A stretch of 64,000 bases of DNA from Candidatus Chlamydia corallus (lineage in GTDB: Bacteria; Chlamydiota; Chlamydiia; Chlamydiales; Chlamydiaceae): positions 186,001 through 250,000 of the forward strand of contig NZ_NWQK01000002.1 in the NCBI RefSeq assembly GCF_002817655.1, written 5' to 3'. The notes beneath the pieces are model-generated. The model was not told where the DNA came from. It did no database searches and saw nothing but the letters and a program-made list of their open reading frames with translations. This document shows, piece after piece, positions 37,076 through 46,686 of the stretch (its first letter is position 1; every line of letters begins with the position of its first letter). The position numbers and the translations under genes are program-made.

Positions 37076-38815
37076 ATGCAGAAGCATCCTTCTTTTTATC
37101 AACGTTTTTTAGCTGCTTATCATAAGAATTTACTAGCCTCTCTATCATGGAAATTTTTTATTGCGGTTTCCGTGATTGGAATTTACGCTCCTTTATTTGC
37201 AAGTAGTAAACCCCTACTTGTCACTTGGCATGGAGAGGCCTTTTTTCCTTTGCTGAGGTACTTGTTTTTCCCAGGATACTACACTAAGCCAGTGGACCTC
37301 TTTTTCAACGTTCTGATGGTAATTTTTCCCTTTTTTGTACTTTCTTTTAAGTTGACAAGGGGATGGTTACGCCGTTGGTTGGTGGGGGTGTGTGTCATTT
37401 CTCAATGTATTATCTTTTTTTGGGCTTATAGTGGGAAAGTCCAAGATCCAGCATCAGCGGAACATTTAAAAAAAATGCGAGCTGAAAAGGTTCGAGAGAA
37501 CATGAGTAAGGTACACTCTGAGATGCTAATGCTCGTGCCTAAAGACACACGTACTTGGGAGATGGAACGGCGCTATATGAGTACGTATGAGCAGTTAGGG
37601 ATTCTCATTAAGGCAAAGTATCGGAAGAAACAAGACGCTTCTTTACAGAAGTACCAGATAGCTTTTGAAGACAAAAGACGATCTCCGATGCCAACATTGC
37701 GTCACCTTGAAATGAAAAATGAGAGAATCTGCCTTCAAAGATTACAGCAAAGAGTAGACAAGATGCAGCGTCCCTATGAGACAGCAAAGCAAGCTTGGAA
37801 TCGCGCTACTGACAACTACCGGCCGTTTCTGATGGCATTGACAAGAATAGAGCATGAATTAAACCTAGCCGATTATAACAATTGGGGACAGCCCGAAGAC
37901 CTTTGTATTGCTTATGCTGATGTACAGAAACGGGCAGAGCCCTATAAAAATTCTTTGTTAGAGACCCGACACATACTTGAGGGTTATGCAAAGCTGCGCA
38001 GTGCTATAAACTTTATTCAAGATAAGCGTGTGTGGATAGAGAAAGAATCCGAAGATCTTCGCATTTTGATCCACCCTTTCTTTAGTAGTTTTCATTGGGA
38101 AGATGACGCTGGGGGATCTCGGGAAATGAACAAGTATGTTCCCTGGTGGCAACTTACCAGAGTGACTCGGAAAGATCTGTTTGCATCCTTGGTATTTGGC
38201 ATTCGCATAGCTTTGGTAGTCGCAGGTATTGGGATTGCTATAGCCCTAGCTATTGGGATTACCATAGGGTTAGTTTCGGGATATTTTGGTGGAACCGTGG
38301 ATATGATCCTATCTCGGTTTACTGAAATTTGGGAGACCATGCCTGTGCTTTTTATCTTGATGTTGGTAATTTCCATAACACAAAAGAAATCTTTAATATT
38401 GAATACGGTCTTGCTGGGATGTTTTGGTTGGACAGGATTTAGTAGGTATATCCGAATTGAAGTGTTAAAACAACGAGACCGCGGATATGTTCTTGCGGCC
38501 ACAAACTTAGGGTATAGTCACTATTATATTATGGTGCATCAGATTCTTCCCAATGCTGTTGTCCCTGTCATTTCTTTAGTTCCCTTTGCCATGATGGCTA
38601 TGATTAGCTGTGAAGCAGGTCTGACCTTTTTAGGTTTGGGAGAGGAGAGCTCCGCTTCTTGGGGAAATCTTATGAGAGAAGGTGTTACAGGGTTCCCTGC
38701 AGAGAGCGCTGTTCTTTGGCCTCCAGCACTCATATTAACGATGTTGCTGATTGCGATAGCTCTGATAGGAGATGGAGTCCGTGATGCTTTAGATCCCCGT
38801 CTGCAAGACTCTTGA
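37076..38815 (+). CDS. oppC: oligopeptide ABC transporter permease OppC
   Basis: Inner-membrane permease of 579 residues, nearly twice E. coli OppC (302). After N-terminal membrane helices up to about residue 125, a charged, helix-rich insert of roughly 200 residues (130-335) precedes the canonical permease core that begins near LFASLVFGIRIALVVAGIGI. The EAA loop RGYVLAATNLGYSHYYIMV is intact. GAAGGAGG lies 5 bases before the ATG, which follows the oppB stop directly. No oppD or oppF ATPase gene follows; they must be encoded elsewhere. Confidence 0.92.
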   Translation: MQKHPSFYQRFLAAYHKNLLASLSWKFFIAVSVIGIYAPLFASSKPLLVTWHGEAFFPLLRYLFFPGYYTKPVDLFFNVLMVIFPFFVLSFKLTRGWLRRWLVGVCVISQCIIFFWAYSGKVQDPASAEHLKKMRAEKVRENMSKVHSEMLMLVPKDTRTWEMERRYMSTYEQLGILIKAKYRKKQDASLQKYQIAFEDKRRSPMPTLRHLEMKNERICLQRLQQRVDKMQRPYETAKQAWNRATDNYRPFLMALTRIEHELNLADYNNWGQPEDLCIAYADVQKRAEPYKNSLLETRHILEGYAKLRSAINFIQDKRVWIEKESEDLRILIHPFFSSFHWEDDAGGSREMNKYVPWWQLTRVTRKDLFASLVFGIRIALVVAGIGIAIALAIGITIGLVSGYFGGTVDMILSRFTEIWETMPVLFILMLVISITQKKSLILNTVLLGCFGWTGFSRYIRIEVLKQRDRGYVLAATNLGYSHYYIMVHQILPNAVVPVISLVPFAMMAMISCEAGLTFLGLGEESSASWGNLMREGVTGFPAESAVLWPPALILTMLLIAIALIGDGVRDALDPRLQDS

Positions 38816-38823
38816 GTAGCTAT

Positions 38824-39357
38824 TCATACGAGAGGATAGTAGCTTTTCTCGAATTTCAACAGTATCTCATGAATTGCAGGTCCTAGGATGTAATTACGTT
38901 CGCCATTGCTTCCTATGACGCGGTGACAAGGGAAGAAAAGCAGAAGAGGATTTTGCTTGCACGCAGCTCCTACAGTCCTGGGATGTGTATCGGTTTTTTT
39001 TGCGATCTCAGCGTAGGTTTGCTGTTCCCCAAAGGGAATCTTTCCAATGCAGTTTAGGATTTTCAGATATTGTGGGGGGATAAGGTTTTTAGCGAAATGC
39101 GAGGAAAAGGGAGGATGTTCCCCCTGGGCATACCGCGAACACCATAAAACAATTTCTTGCATGGCTTTGTGTGCTGCTGGCCCTAAAAAAAGACAGGAGA
39201 AAACAGGAGCTACTGAAAGATTGATTTTTACAACAAAATTCTTATCAAAGTGAACTATAACCTGAAGCGGAGGGTATTTGGCAATGAGCAAACCCTCAGA
39301 ACATGCTTGGGATAGCGAGTCCTTCATAAGTTTAGGAATGAGGGTATCATCAGCCAT
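38824..39357 (-). CDS. ogt: methylated-DNA--protein-cysteine methyltransferase
   Basis: Removes the methyl group from O6-methylguanine onto its own cysteine. The product has 177 residues. The active-site motif FFPCHRVIGSNG places the acceptor cysteine at residue 144. The helix-turn-helix region IPFGEQQTYAEIAKKTDTHP precedes it. The N-terminal half is the typical ribonuclease-H-like domain. It lacks the metal-binding Ada domain, so ogt fits better than ada. Convergent with oppC, 8 bases between stops. Confidence 0.93.
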   Translation of the reverse strand: MADDTLIPKLMKDSLSQACSEGLLIAKYPPLQVIVHFDKNFVVKINLSVAPVFSCLFLGPAAHKAMQEIVLWCSRYAQGEHPPFSSHFAKNLIPPQYLKILNCIGKIPFGEQQTYAEIAKKTDTHPRTVGAACKQNPLLLFFPCHRVIGSNGERNYILGPAIHEILLKFEKSYYPLV

Positions 39358-39366
39358 TAAAGTAAA

Positions 39367-40338
39367 CTATCCTGCAGCATTCAGCCGTTCGAATTTGGCT
39401 TTAGATACGGATCTCCCACGATAATACCATTCATGCTTCTGGATTCCCCCAGCATAGATTTTACGTTCGCCGTGCAGAGAATCATTACGCCAAGAAACTT
39501 CTTCAGCGACAATTTCCTGTTCATTGTAACGTAGCTCTAAACCTTCTTTTGACCCCTTAACATAAGAAATCTCAGATGTCTTACAGCCATTTTTAAACAC
39601 TATGGTGGTTCCATCTTGAAAACCGTAACGCCACTCCTCAATGGTGTTAGGGATTCCCCCCTGGAGGTAGGTGAACCGCAAACCATGAGGCTGCCCGTTT
39701 TGATAGTGAGTAATCGTTTCGGGATCTCGATTGGGGTAGAAGGTCGTGTATTTCACCATAACGCCTTCATTGAAGGTTTCTTCAGAAAGAAGGATATTAT
39801 TGGAAGAGAAAACAGAACGGACTCCTTCCCCATTCTGGATTGACGATGAGTATTTCCCATTAAATGAAGTATAACTTCCTTCGATAACACGCCCTTGATA
39901 TGTCGTTTCTATGAAGTAAGGTTTTGTGATTGTATCACTGTCGTTGTTGTCTGGCCATCGTGTGAGCACAAAGGTTCCGTCTTCGTTGAACAGCTCTTCT
40001 TGACAGGGGAGCCCGTTGACAAAAAAGGTTTTGCGAGAAACGAGTCTACCTTGGTCGTAGATTTGAACAAGATCTAGTGCTGTGGTATGAGGAAACGTTA
40101 GGGTAATTTCCCCATGAAGGAGCCCTCCAGAATACACTTCATGAAGGGTAGCTCCATTTTTGAGTACTTTGGTGATCGTGCCGTCGGAGCCACGCTTTAT
40201 CCATTCTTGACCCGAAACAATGATACCATAATTATTTCGAAATGTTTCCTTCATAATAGAAGGATCCTGTCGTCGTGGTGATGCGTAAGCAGAACACGAC
40301 ATTGCAAATACGCAAACACAGAAAAGTAGTTGTTTCAT
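39367..40338 (-). CDS. exported MORN-repeat protein (CT476-like)
   Basis: Encodes 323 residues. A signal peptide (KQLLFCVCVFAMSCSAYA) precedes PRRQD. The mature part has repeated MORN_2/YwqK-type units, such as NGATLHEVYSGGLLHGEITL, QNGQPHGLRFTYLQGG and WRNDSLHGERKIYAGG, which form beta-hairpin arrays. Such repeats bind membranes or proteins; the role in chlamydiae is unknown. The 4-base overlap of its ATG with the end of pheT suggests cotranscription. Confidence 0.82.
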   Translation of the reverse strand: MKQLLFCVCVFAMSCSAYASPRRQDPSIMKETFRNNYGIIVSGQEWIKRGSDGTITKVLKNGATLHEVYSGGLLHGEITLTFPHTTALDLVQIYDQGRLVSRKTFFVNGLPCQEELFNEDGTFVLTRWPDNNDSDTITKPYFIETTYQGRVIEGSYTSFNGKYSSSIQNGEGVRSVFSSNNILLSEETFNEGVMVKYTTFYPNRDPETITHYQNGQPHGLRFTYLQGGIPNTIEEWRYGFQDGTTIVFKNGCKTSEISYVKGSKEGLELRYNEQEIVAEEVSWRNDSLHGERKIYAGGIQKHEWYYRGRSVSKAKFERLNAAG

Positions 40339-42716
40339 GAATTGATAGTCCCTTTAGTCTCAGTTAGCAATTCGTTAAGTAAAGCTACCAAACGACAGTA
40401 TTCTTCTTCAATGTCTTGGTTAGATAATGTTCGCTCGTAATCTTGAAATACGAGGCGTAGAGAGACATTTTTGTGTCGTGTTTCCAAGCTTTTATCTTGA
40501 TATATACTGATAATGGTTACACTTTCAAGGCATTTAGAGCCTTTTTCTAGAAGTTTTTTTCTTAGTAGATCAGCAGGCATATCTTCGGGTGCTGTCAGGG
40601 TAATATCACGAAAAGATGAAGGGTAAATAGCATAGGGTTTATAAAGCTTCGTTGTCTTTTTTAACACTTTGCATAGAAGATCTACGTTTAGTTCTGCAAA
40701 GAACACAGGATATTTAATCTGTGCCTTTTTCGCTAACTCAGGATGTACCCTACCTAAAGTAGCAAAAAGCTGTTTGTGTATTTTCAGAATTCCCTGTTGG
40801 TAGGGGTGAAAATCAGATAGCGAGCTGCACTCTAAGGTAAACGTATCTAGGGAAAGATGGTGGTGGTAAAGGAGCTTTTCTATCCAGCCCTTTAAAGAGT
40901 AAAAAGATAGAGGTGGTGGTTTAGGAAGCCAGGATCTTGAATCGCCATCTTCAGTTAAGAGGATTCCTAAAGTTTGCGTTTCTTGATATTGTGCTCCATT
41001 TTTTGCATAGAGGGTGCCAATCTCAAAAGCTTGGACAAAGGGAGCTTGGCGATTTAGGTTTGTAGCAGCACTTTTTAATAATCCTGGAAGCAATGAGGAT
41101 CGTAGCACGGTTGCATGTTTAGAGCCTTGAAGCGAGATTTCTTCTCTTTCTGTTCTTGTTAAAGAAGCTGTTTCAGGATCTAATAAGTCAGGAGTGAAGA
41201 ATTCTTGAAGTCCTGCGTTTGCTAAGAATCGAGCAGTTTCACGTTTTATTGTGTATATCGGGCTATAGCAGGCTATAGGATTTTTATGTTCTATCTTCCA
41301 AAATTCTGTCCTGCAAATCTCTTCTACTAGGTCTATTTCCTCATGAATGTCATGGCGGTATGAAGGTACCTTCACAACTACAGCGTTTTCTTTTGGAGTG
41401 GAGGAGAATCCTAGGCTATTCAACTTGTGAGAGATGGTCTCTATTGTGAAGGACTCTTTTAGAATTCTTTGTAAAGTTTTAGGGCGTAAAGCAACTTCTT
41501 TTAGCTCACGACAAATCTCTCCAGAACTATAGATAGAAGAGATTTTAGCTTCTGGGAAGATCTCTAAAATATAGTGAATCGCAGCTTGTAGTGCTGGCAA
41601 AACATTTTGTGGATCTACACCCCGGGTGAATCTATAGGCGGATTCCGATTGAATAGGAAGGAGTTTTTGCGAGGCACGGATAGCTGCAGAGAGAAAATAC
41701 GCAGCTTCGAGGACTATCGTGGTTGTAGTTTCTTGGAATGAGGATGCTTTCCCTCCCATAACACCTCCGAGACCTAAGAGAGAAGTATCATCACGGACTA
41801 CAGTGATTCCTGAGGGCAAAAGGACGGTTTCTCCGTTCAATAGGACTAGAGATTCGGGGGTTGAGAGTTTTTCTGCTCGTAGAGAGTTGAGAGCGATTTG
41901 ACTGGCATCGTAAGCGTGCAGAGGTTGTCCTAGAGAAAGCATGATGTAATTTGTAACATCTACAATCGCATTTATAGGTTTTTGTTTAAGAGCTTGTAGG
42001 GATTCCTGAAGTTTCATTGGTGAGGGTTGGGCCGAAACTCCAGAAATGACTACATAGGAAAACAAAGGACAAACATCAGGATCACTACCCATTTCTATCG
42101 TTGTGGTTGGGAGATCTTCAAAAGAAAATTCGTTGGGAATGACAAGGTTGGCCTGAGTGACATGGCAGATTTCTCGGGCAAATCCTAGCAGAGAAGCACA
42201 GTGACCTAAATTTGGTGTTAGAGAGAGGTCTAAAGAAGTATTGCCTAACCATGTCGCAAGATCTTCACCTAAAGGAGTAGTTTCTGGGAGTTCTAAAAGA
42301 GCTCTCTCGTACATGTGTAGTTCATCGAGGCCTAATTCGTCTGCTCCGCAGCACATCCCTTGAGATTCTACACCACGAAGTTTAGATTTTTTGATTGTGT
42401 AGGCTTTCCCTTCGCTATCAAATAATTGCGCCCCAGGTAGAGCAAGGGCTACAGTTATCCCTGCGTTGCAGTTGGGGGCTCCGCAAACAACTTGGTACTC
42501 TTTTCTCCCATCGGTAAGAGTGGCTACACGGAGGTTATCTGCATTGGGGTGGGGAATGGCATCTAAAATTTTTGCCGTGACCACAGAGCTGAATCGGTGG
42601 GGGGTTGTTTTTAGGATATCGGCTTCTATGCCAATATGATCACAGGCTTCTAAAATTTCCTTTGTAGAAAGAGGTTCTGAAAAGTATGTTTGCAGTAAAG
42701 TTAAGGGAATCCGCAT
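40335..42716 (-). CDS. pheT: phenylalanyl-tRNA synthetase beta subunit
   Basis: Large subunit of the alpha2beta2 phenylalanyl-tRNA synthetase. The product has 793 residues from ATG 42716, beginning MRIPLTLLQTYF. The tRNA-binding EMAP-like domain (about residues 40-150) has PHPNADNLRVATL; the B3/B4 editing domain contains VDVTNYIMLSLGQPLHAYD; B5 and the catalytic-like domain follow; the C-terminal anticodon-binding (FDX-ACB) domain begins near YPSSFRDITLTAP. The open frame extends to 42833, but it would overlap the divergent LysM gene and exceed family length. pheS is not in the window. Confidence 0.95.
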   Translation of the reverse strand: MRIPLTLLQTYFSEPLSTKEILEACDHIGIEADILKTTPHRFSSVVTAKILDAIPHPNADNLRVATLTDGRKEYQVVCGAPNCNAGITVALALPGAQLFDSEGKAYTIKKSKLRGVESQGMCCGADELGLDELHMYERALLELPETTPLGEDLATWLGNTSLDLSLTPNLGHCASLLGFAREICHVTQANLVIPNEFSFEDLPTTTIEMGSDPDVCPLFSYVVISGVSAQPSPMKLQESLQALKQKPINAIVDVTNYIMLSLGQPLHAYDASQIALNSLRAEKLSTPESLVLLNGETVLLPSGITVVRDDTSLLGLGGVMGGKASSFQETTTTIVLEAAYFLSAAIRASQKLLPIQSESAYRFTRGVDPQNVLPALQAAIHYILEIFPEAKISSIYSSGEICRELKEVALRPKTLQRILKESFTIETISHKLNSLGFSSTPKENAVVVKVPSYRHDIHEEIDLVEEICRTEFWKIEHKNPIACYSPIYTIKRETARFLANAGLQEFFTPDLLDPETASLTRTEREEISLQGSKHATVLRSSLLPGLLKSAATNLNRQAPFVQAFEIGTLYAKNGAQYQETQTLGILLTEDGDSRSWLPKPPPLSFYSLKGWIEKLLYHHHLSLDTFTLECSSLSDFHPYQQGILKIHKQLFATLGRVHPELAKKAQIKYPVFFAELNVDLLCKVLKKTTKLYKPYAIYPSSFRDITLTAPEDMPADLLRKKLLEKGSKCLESVTIISIYQDKSLETRHKNVSLRLVFQDYERTLSNQDIEEEYCRLVALLNELLTETKGTINS

Positions 42717-42822
42717 GGATGATAAACGCAAGGCTGTTTTTACGAGGGATTTTACGATGACCTGTGTATAGTGGCAAGTGTTTTCATCCGAGAGAATGGA
42801 CTGAGTTTTAGGCGCAAAATGT

Positions 42823-43911
42823 ATGGCTTTCAAAAGAAAAACTAGGTGGCTCTGGCAAGTATTGATCCTCAGTCTGGGATTGAATATGCTTTTTTTGCTC
42901 TTATTTTACTCTGCCATATTTCGAAAAGACATCTACAAACTGCATCTATTTTCAGGACCTTTGATTGCTAAAAGTAGTCGTAAGGTCTACCTTTCTGAAG
43001 ATTTTCTAAACAAGCTGTCTCAAGCACCTCTAGATGATTTATTTTCCCTACTCAAAGATGAGTGCTATGTTTATGGTAGGCCTATAAGACTTTGGGCTTT
43101 GAGCATAGCCATCTCTTCCCACCATATAGATATTACTCCTGTGCTTTCGAAGCCTTTGACCTATACGGAGTTGCAAGGGTCTGGAGTTCGGTGGCTTTTG
43201 CCGAATATTGATAATAAAGAATTTCCTGGCATTATTGACTATTTGTATCGCCACAAGTATCCCTATACGTCTAGGGGCTTGTTTTTGATGATAGAAAAGA
43301 CTGTACAAGAAGGTTGGGTAGATGAAGACTGCCTCTATCACTTCTGTTTGACTCCAGAATTTCTTTACTTGCGTACATTATTAGTAGGTGCGGAAATTCG
43401 GGCGTCTTCAGTCGCCTCGTTAGCTCGTATGGTAATTCGTTGCGGAGCTGAGCGTTTCTTTGAATTTTGTAACGAAGAAAGCCGTACCACGATCATTTCA
43501 CCTACACAACGTCAGAAGGTATTAAAATCATATTTAGCTTGCGAGGAGTCTTTAGCTGCCTTGCTATTGCTTGTTCATGATAGCGATCTTGTTTTGCATG
43601 AATTTTCTGATGAAGATCTTCAGAAGGTAGTTCGCCTTATGCCTAAAGAATCTCCCTATAGTCAGAATTTCTTATCCCGACTACAAAATTCTCCGCGTAG
43701 AGAACAGGCTTGCCAGGCCACCCCAACTGTAGATATTCGTAGTGTTTCAGAAGATCAGGATGAAGAGTATGTGATTCAGGATGGGGATTCTTTATGGTTG
43801 ATTGCAAGGAGGTTTGGTATTCCTGTGGAGAAAATCATTCAGAAAAATGGATTGACTCACAACCGTCTCTTTCCTGGCAAGGTTCTAAAGCTTCCTCCAA
43901 AGTCGTCTTAG
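42823..43911 (+). CDS. membrane-anchored LysM protein (CT474-like)
   Basis: Encodes 362 residues. An N-terminal hydrophobic helix ([20 protein letters not shown]) follows a basic start, so the body is likely periplasmic. Residues 315-358 form one LysM domain, beginning [19 protein letters not shown] and ending GKVLKLPP, which binds peptidoglycan. Chlamydiae make a small amount of peptidoglycan at the division septum, so a role in division or cell-wall contact is plausible. The last 77 bases overlap the 3' end of yidD on the other strand. Confidence 0.8.
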   Translation: MAFKRKTRWLWQVLILSLGLNMLFLLLFYSAIFRKDIYKLHLFSGPLIAKSSRKVYLSEDFLNKLSQAPLDDLFSLLKDECYVYGRPIRLWALSIAISSHHIDITPVLSKPLTYTELQGSGVRWLLPNIDNKEFPGIIDYLYRHKYPYTSRGLFLMIEKTVQEGWVDEDCLYHFCLTPEFLYLRTLLVGAEIRASSVASLARMVIRCGAERFFEFCNEESRTTIISPTQRQKVLKSYLACEESLAALLLLVHDSDLVLHEFSDEDLQKVVRLMPKESPYSQNFLSRLQNSPRREQACQATPTVDIRSVSEDQDEEYVIQDGDSLWLIARRFGIPVEKIIQKNGLTHNRLFPGKVLKLPPKSS

Positions 43912-44155
43912 GAACAAGGTCGATGCCTCCAGGATGCCAAGGCCCACATTTTCCCATTCTCTTTATAGAGAGCCAACACCCCATAAGGAAGCCATGAGAT
44001 TTTAAGGCCTGTGCTGCATAGTGGGAACATGAGGGAAAAAATCTACAGGAGGAGCCTAGAAGGGGGGAGATCAGCCATTGGTAGAGGTAAATAATAAGTA
44101 GACACAAACGTAGAGGGATTTGTTGAAAGAAGTATTTAAATGACATTGAAAACAT
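43835..44155 (-). CDS. yidD: membrane protein insertion efficiency factor YidD
   Basis: Small membrane-associated protein that helps YidC insert proteins. The product has 106 residues, longer than the typical 70-85. The YidD core [20 protein letters not shown] is followed by [15 protein letters not shown], and the [10 protein letters not shown] block is complete. The extra C-terminal 25 residues lie in the region overlapping the LysM gene. The start overlaps the end of the upstream DUF155 gene by 20 bases; an internal ATG at 44146 is equally possible. Confidence 0.9.
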   Translation of the reverse strand: MFSMSFKYFFQQIPLRLCLLIIYLYQWLISPLLGSSCRFFPSCSHYAAQALKSHGFLMGCWLSIKRMGKCGPWHPGGIDLVPKTTLEEALEPCQERDGCESIHFSE

Positions 44156-44936
44156 CTTTGAGGAGAGCTACAGAGAATTCTAACATAATCAACCATATGA
44201 TTGTCCATTCTAGAGATGACGAGTGCTGGTGGTTGAGTTGGTCATTAAGAATTTCTAAGACATCTCCGAGGATCGTCAGGCGATGGTTAAGAACATTGAT
44301 CCTTGCCTCAATATCTAAGCAGCTTAGAACGTCACGATAAATAGCCTGTGTTTCTGGATGGTCCCAGAAAAAATCGGGTTCGTCCAATATATCCGAATGG
44401 AGGTTTACTGAGGCTTTATCAAGGAAGAGTTTGCCAATTTTTTTCGCAATCGCTTTCCGAGACATTGAGATTTTCCCTTTAGTAGCAAGATCTTGGGGAA
44501 GTCGTTTTGAATCTTCTATAGTTTTGTAGATTGTGGTTTCGAAGGTTGTCAGTTTTACGGATTGTGCCAGGCCAAAGGCAATGGCAAGTTTTGTATTTAA
44601 TGTAGTGTCAGCAAGAGTGAGGCGGTCCCTCCGGATTTGCAGTTTATCTCCGTAATGAAAATTATAACAATCGATCTCGGGCTGAGGAAGGATTTCTGGC
44701 GATGCTGTAATTATTGTTTGTAAAAATTTGATTTCTTCGGACTCTTCCCAACCCCAGAATACTGCGACTCCAAAAGGAAAAAAGATCGCTAACTGGTTGC
44801 TTTCCTGCGCACTTGCACTATCTAGGTTTGCAAAAACATACTCTCTAGATAAAATGGTAGGATAGCGAGGTTTGAGTAGGTGAAAAAGGACGTGGAGATT
44901 GTAAGCGGATGCTGTACAATAGGCAGTGCAACGCAT
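44136..44936 (-). CDS. DUF155/RMD1-YagE family membrane protein (CT472-like)
   Basis: Encodes 266 residues. The RMD1/YagE pattern is visible: [20 protein letters not shown] near residue 50, the central [20 protein letters not shown] and the C-terminal [20 protein letters not shown] followed by one hydrophobic helix ([16 protein letters not shown]). The family occurs in mitochondria and many bacteria; in yeast it relates to mitochondrial translation or meiotic division. No enzymatic activity is established. It is cotranscribed with yidD. Confidence 0.8.
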   Translation of the reverse strand: MRCTAYCTASAYNLHVLFHLLKPRYPTILSREYVFANLDSASAQESNQLAIFFPFGVAVFWGWEESEEIKFLQTIITASPEILPQPEIDCYNFHYGDKLQIRRDRLTLADTTLNTKLAIAFGLAQSVKLTTFETTIYKTIEDSKRLPQDLATKGKISMSRKAIAKKIGKLFLDKASVNLHSDILDEPDFFWDHPETQAIYRDVLSCLDIEARINVLNHRLTILGDVLEILNDQLNHQHSSSLEWTIIWLIMLEFSVALLKDVFNVI

Positions 44937-45048
44937 AACTAGGCTTAACTCCTTCTATCTATAAGACAATGTATCTGATTTTTCATGATAGGGGAATACT
45001 TTTTTTCTTGAGGTAAAGGGTATAGCCTCGGTAAGCTAGTTTCTTCTT

Positions 45049-45130
45049 GCGGAAGTGGCGGAATTGGTATACGCGCTATCTTGAGGTGGTAGTGGAGCTT
45101 TCCTTAGGGGTTCGAGTCCCCTCTTTCGCA
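45049..45130 (+). tRNA. tRNA-Leu(GAG)
   Basis: An 82-nt class II tRNA. GCGGAAG pairs with CTTTCGC (one G-T), followed by discriminator A. D arm TGGCGGAATTGGTATACGC, anticodon loop with GAG between CTATC-type stems, variable arm, and GTTCGAGTC T loop are all present. No CCA is encoded. A TTGAGG/TAAGCT pair with 18-base spacing upstream is a possible promoter. Confidence 0.95.
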
Positions 45131-45195
45131 ATAACTTCATGATGTCCCCCTTCTTTATATTTATTTTTTGATTATTTTTGTATGGAGATCATAAT

Positions 45196-45795
45196 TTGAG
45201 ATTCGCTTGTCGATATTTATTTTTTGTCTTTGTTTTTTTTGCTTTGGCTTCCTTTGGGAATCAATTGCTCTCTGCTCCCTGTTGGCTTTCTGAAGAAGAA
45301 TCCTTTTATACCCATCGTTTTGATTTTTCGAAAAGTTATCCTGATATGGAGAATATGGAAATCCAGGCACAGAGGAAAAAGCGTGTTGAATTCAATCTGA
45401 CTGGAGAGTTTCCTAAGTTAGAGACTATAAATTATAGAGGTTCTTTTGGTCATCTTCGTGCTAAATGCAGGGGAGTCTATCCTGTTCTCTCTTCTCTAAA
45501 TTTTTCTTGTAGTTCTTGTAAGATGGATATGGATTTCCGTGGCAAATGGAACAAAAGTGGTACAATTATCATTTCCAATCAGCAAGAACCTATCCATTTA
45601 AAACTTCCCGAAGATGTTGGTGTAATTGTAAACACAAAAACCTCTTTAAAAGGAAACGTTTGTATTGGAGGGAATTTTGTAAAACAGGGTTGGGGCATAT
45701 GGAATAAAACATACCATAATGATTTAGTCGGATTATCTGAAGTGACGTTAGTATTTAACGTATCCAGTGAGGGCGGTACGATTACCTTCTCTTAA
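45196..45795 (+). CDS. secreted beta-rich hypothetical protein (CT471-like)
   Basis: Encodes 199 residues if started at the TTG at 45196, where GGAG lies 8 bases upstream; a TTG at 45178 without such a site is less likely. A signal peptide (YLFFVFVFFALASFGNQLLS) follows MRFACR. The mature part alternates short strands and turns (FKGKW-like repeats, INYRGSFGHLRAKC, KLPEDVGVIVNTKTSLKGNV), resembling bacterial toastrack or DUF4097-type beta folds. Location is periplasm or outer membrane. Function unknown. Confidence 0.65.
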   Translation: MRFACRYLFFVFVFFALASFGNQLLSAPCWLSEEESFYTHRFDFSKSYPDMENMEIQAQRKKRVEFNLTGEFPKLETINYRGSFGHLRAKCRGVYPVLSSLNFSCSSCKMDMDFRGKWNKSGTIIISNQQEPIHLKLPEDVGVIVNTKTSLKGNVCIGGNFVKQGWGIWNKTYHNDLVGLSEVTLVFNVSSEGGTITFS

Positions 45796-45947
45796 AGTTT
45801 TTATTTAGAATTCTTACCACAACTCTTCTATGGGGGCACGCATCTTAAGATTTGATGGCAACGACCGCTACACTTCATATTCATTATTAAAATTTAGATA
45901 GCTTATAAATGTCTTTCAGCAGTATCGGTTGCATGCTTTAGAAAGTT

Positions 45948-46676
45948 TTAAGATTTCATGGTACTTAACTTCGGAGGAATTTCTTTTGAGGAATTTTCCT
46001 CCTGTAGTGAATCAAACAAATAAAAGATTTTTTCAGTTATAGCAATTGGGAATTCTGCAATGGTTAGAAGTTCACGAAACTGTTTAGCATGGACGATAGC
46101 TTGCAAGATGTGTTCTTCTTCTTTTTCGATAGCGATGGCGTGTTTATGCTCGTGTTCCTTACATAACTTATGGCCTTGATAGCGGTAGCAGGCGTGGGGT
46201 AGAGATGCTTTGCATAATGAACATGCTGGAGTCAGGTCTAGGATTCCTTCGTATTGGAGAAGTTTAAGTACAAAGATGGCCGAAAAAAATTCTGGATTAC
46301 TGCTTTTAGGAATGCGATGGAGGAAATTTAAGAATAATGAGAAGAGCTTGTGCGAGGGCTTTTCTTTCCATTGAGAAGCAAGAATGGCTTGAATCATTTT
46401 CCCACTTGCCTCTAGCAGAGGATATGTTTGTTTAATTTCTTCGAAGAGATTTAGGATCTCTGCATGGATTAATGTGGGAAGGCGCAAGCCCTTATGATTT
46501 AGGGTATATTCCCCTAAAGATAGGGGTACAAGGGTGTCTCGATAGTCACATTGGAGGGTTTGCCCTTGCTTCACAAAAAAAGTGAAGAGCCCGTCAGGAG
46601 TAAATAACGTGGTAAGTATATGATTTTTCCCTGAGGGACGGCTTTGAAGTACGAGGCCAGTAACACAGATCTGCAT
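45948..46676 (-). CDS. recO: DNA repair protein RecO
   Basis: Recombination mediator that loads RecA on SSB-coated DNA with RecR. The product has 242 residues. The N-terminal OB fold starts ICVTGLVLQSRPSGKNHILT. A zinc-binding group CSLCKASLPHACYRYQGHKL is at about residues 158-177. The last 20 residues are charged and probably flexible. Gene order with the HsdR-N-like gene upstream is 10 bases apart, so they are cotranscribed. Confidence 0.9.
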   Translation of the reverse strand: MQICVTGLVLQSRPSGKNHILTTLFTPDGLFTFFVKQGQTLQCDYRDTLVPLSLGEYTLNHKGLRLPTLIHAEILNLFEEIKQTYPLLEASGKMIQAILASQWKEKPSHKLFSLFLNFLHRIPKSSNPEFFSAIFVLKLLQYEGILDLTPACSLCKASLPHACYRYQGHKLCKEHEHKHAIAIEKEEEHILQAIVHAKQFRELLTIAEFPIAITEKIFYLFDSLQEENSSKEIPPKLSTMKS

Positions 46677-46686
46677 GGAAGATTAG

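Noticed and set aside
42717..42833. Longer pheT from 42833
   Set aside because: The extension overlaps the divergent LysM gene and exceeds the family N-terminus MRIPLTLLQTYF.
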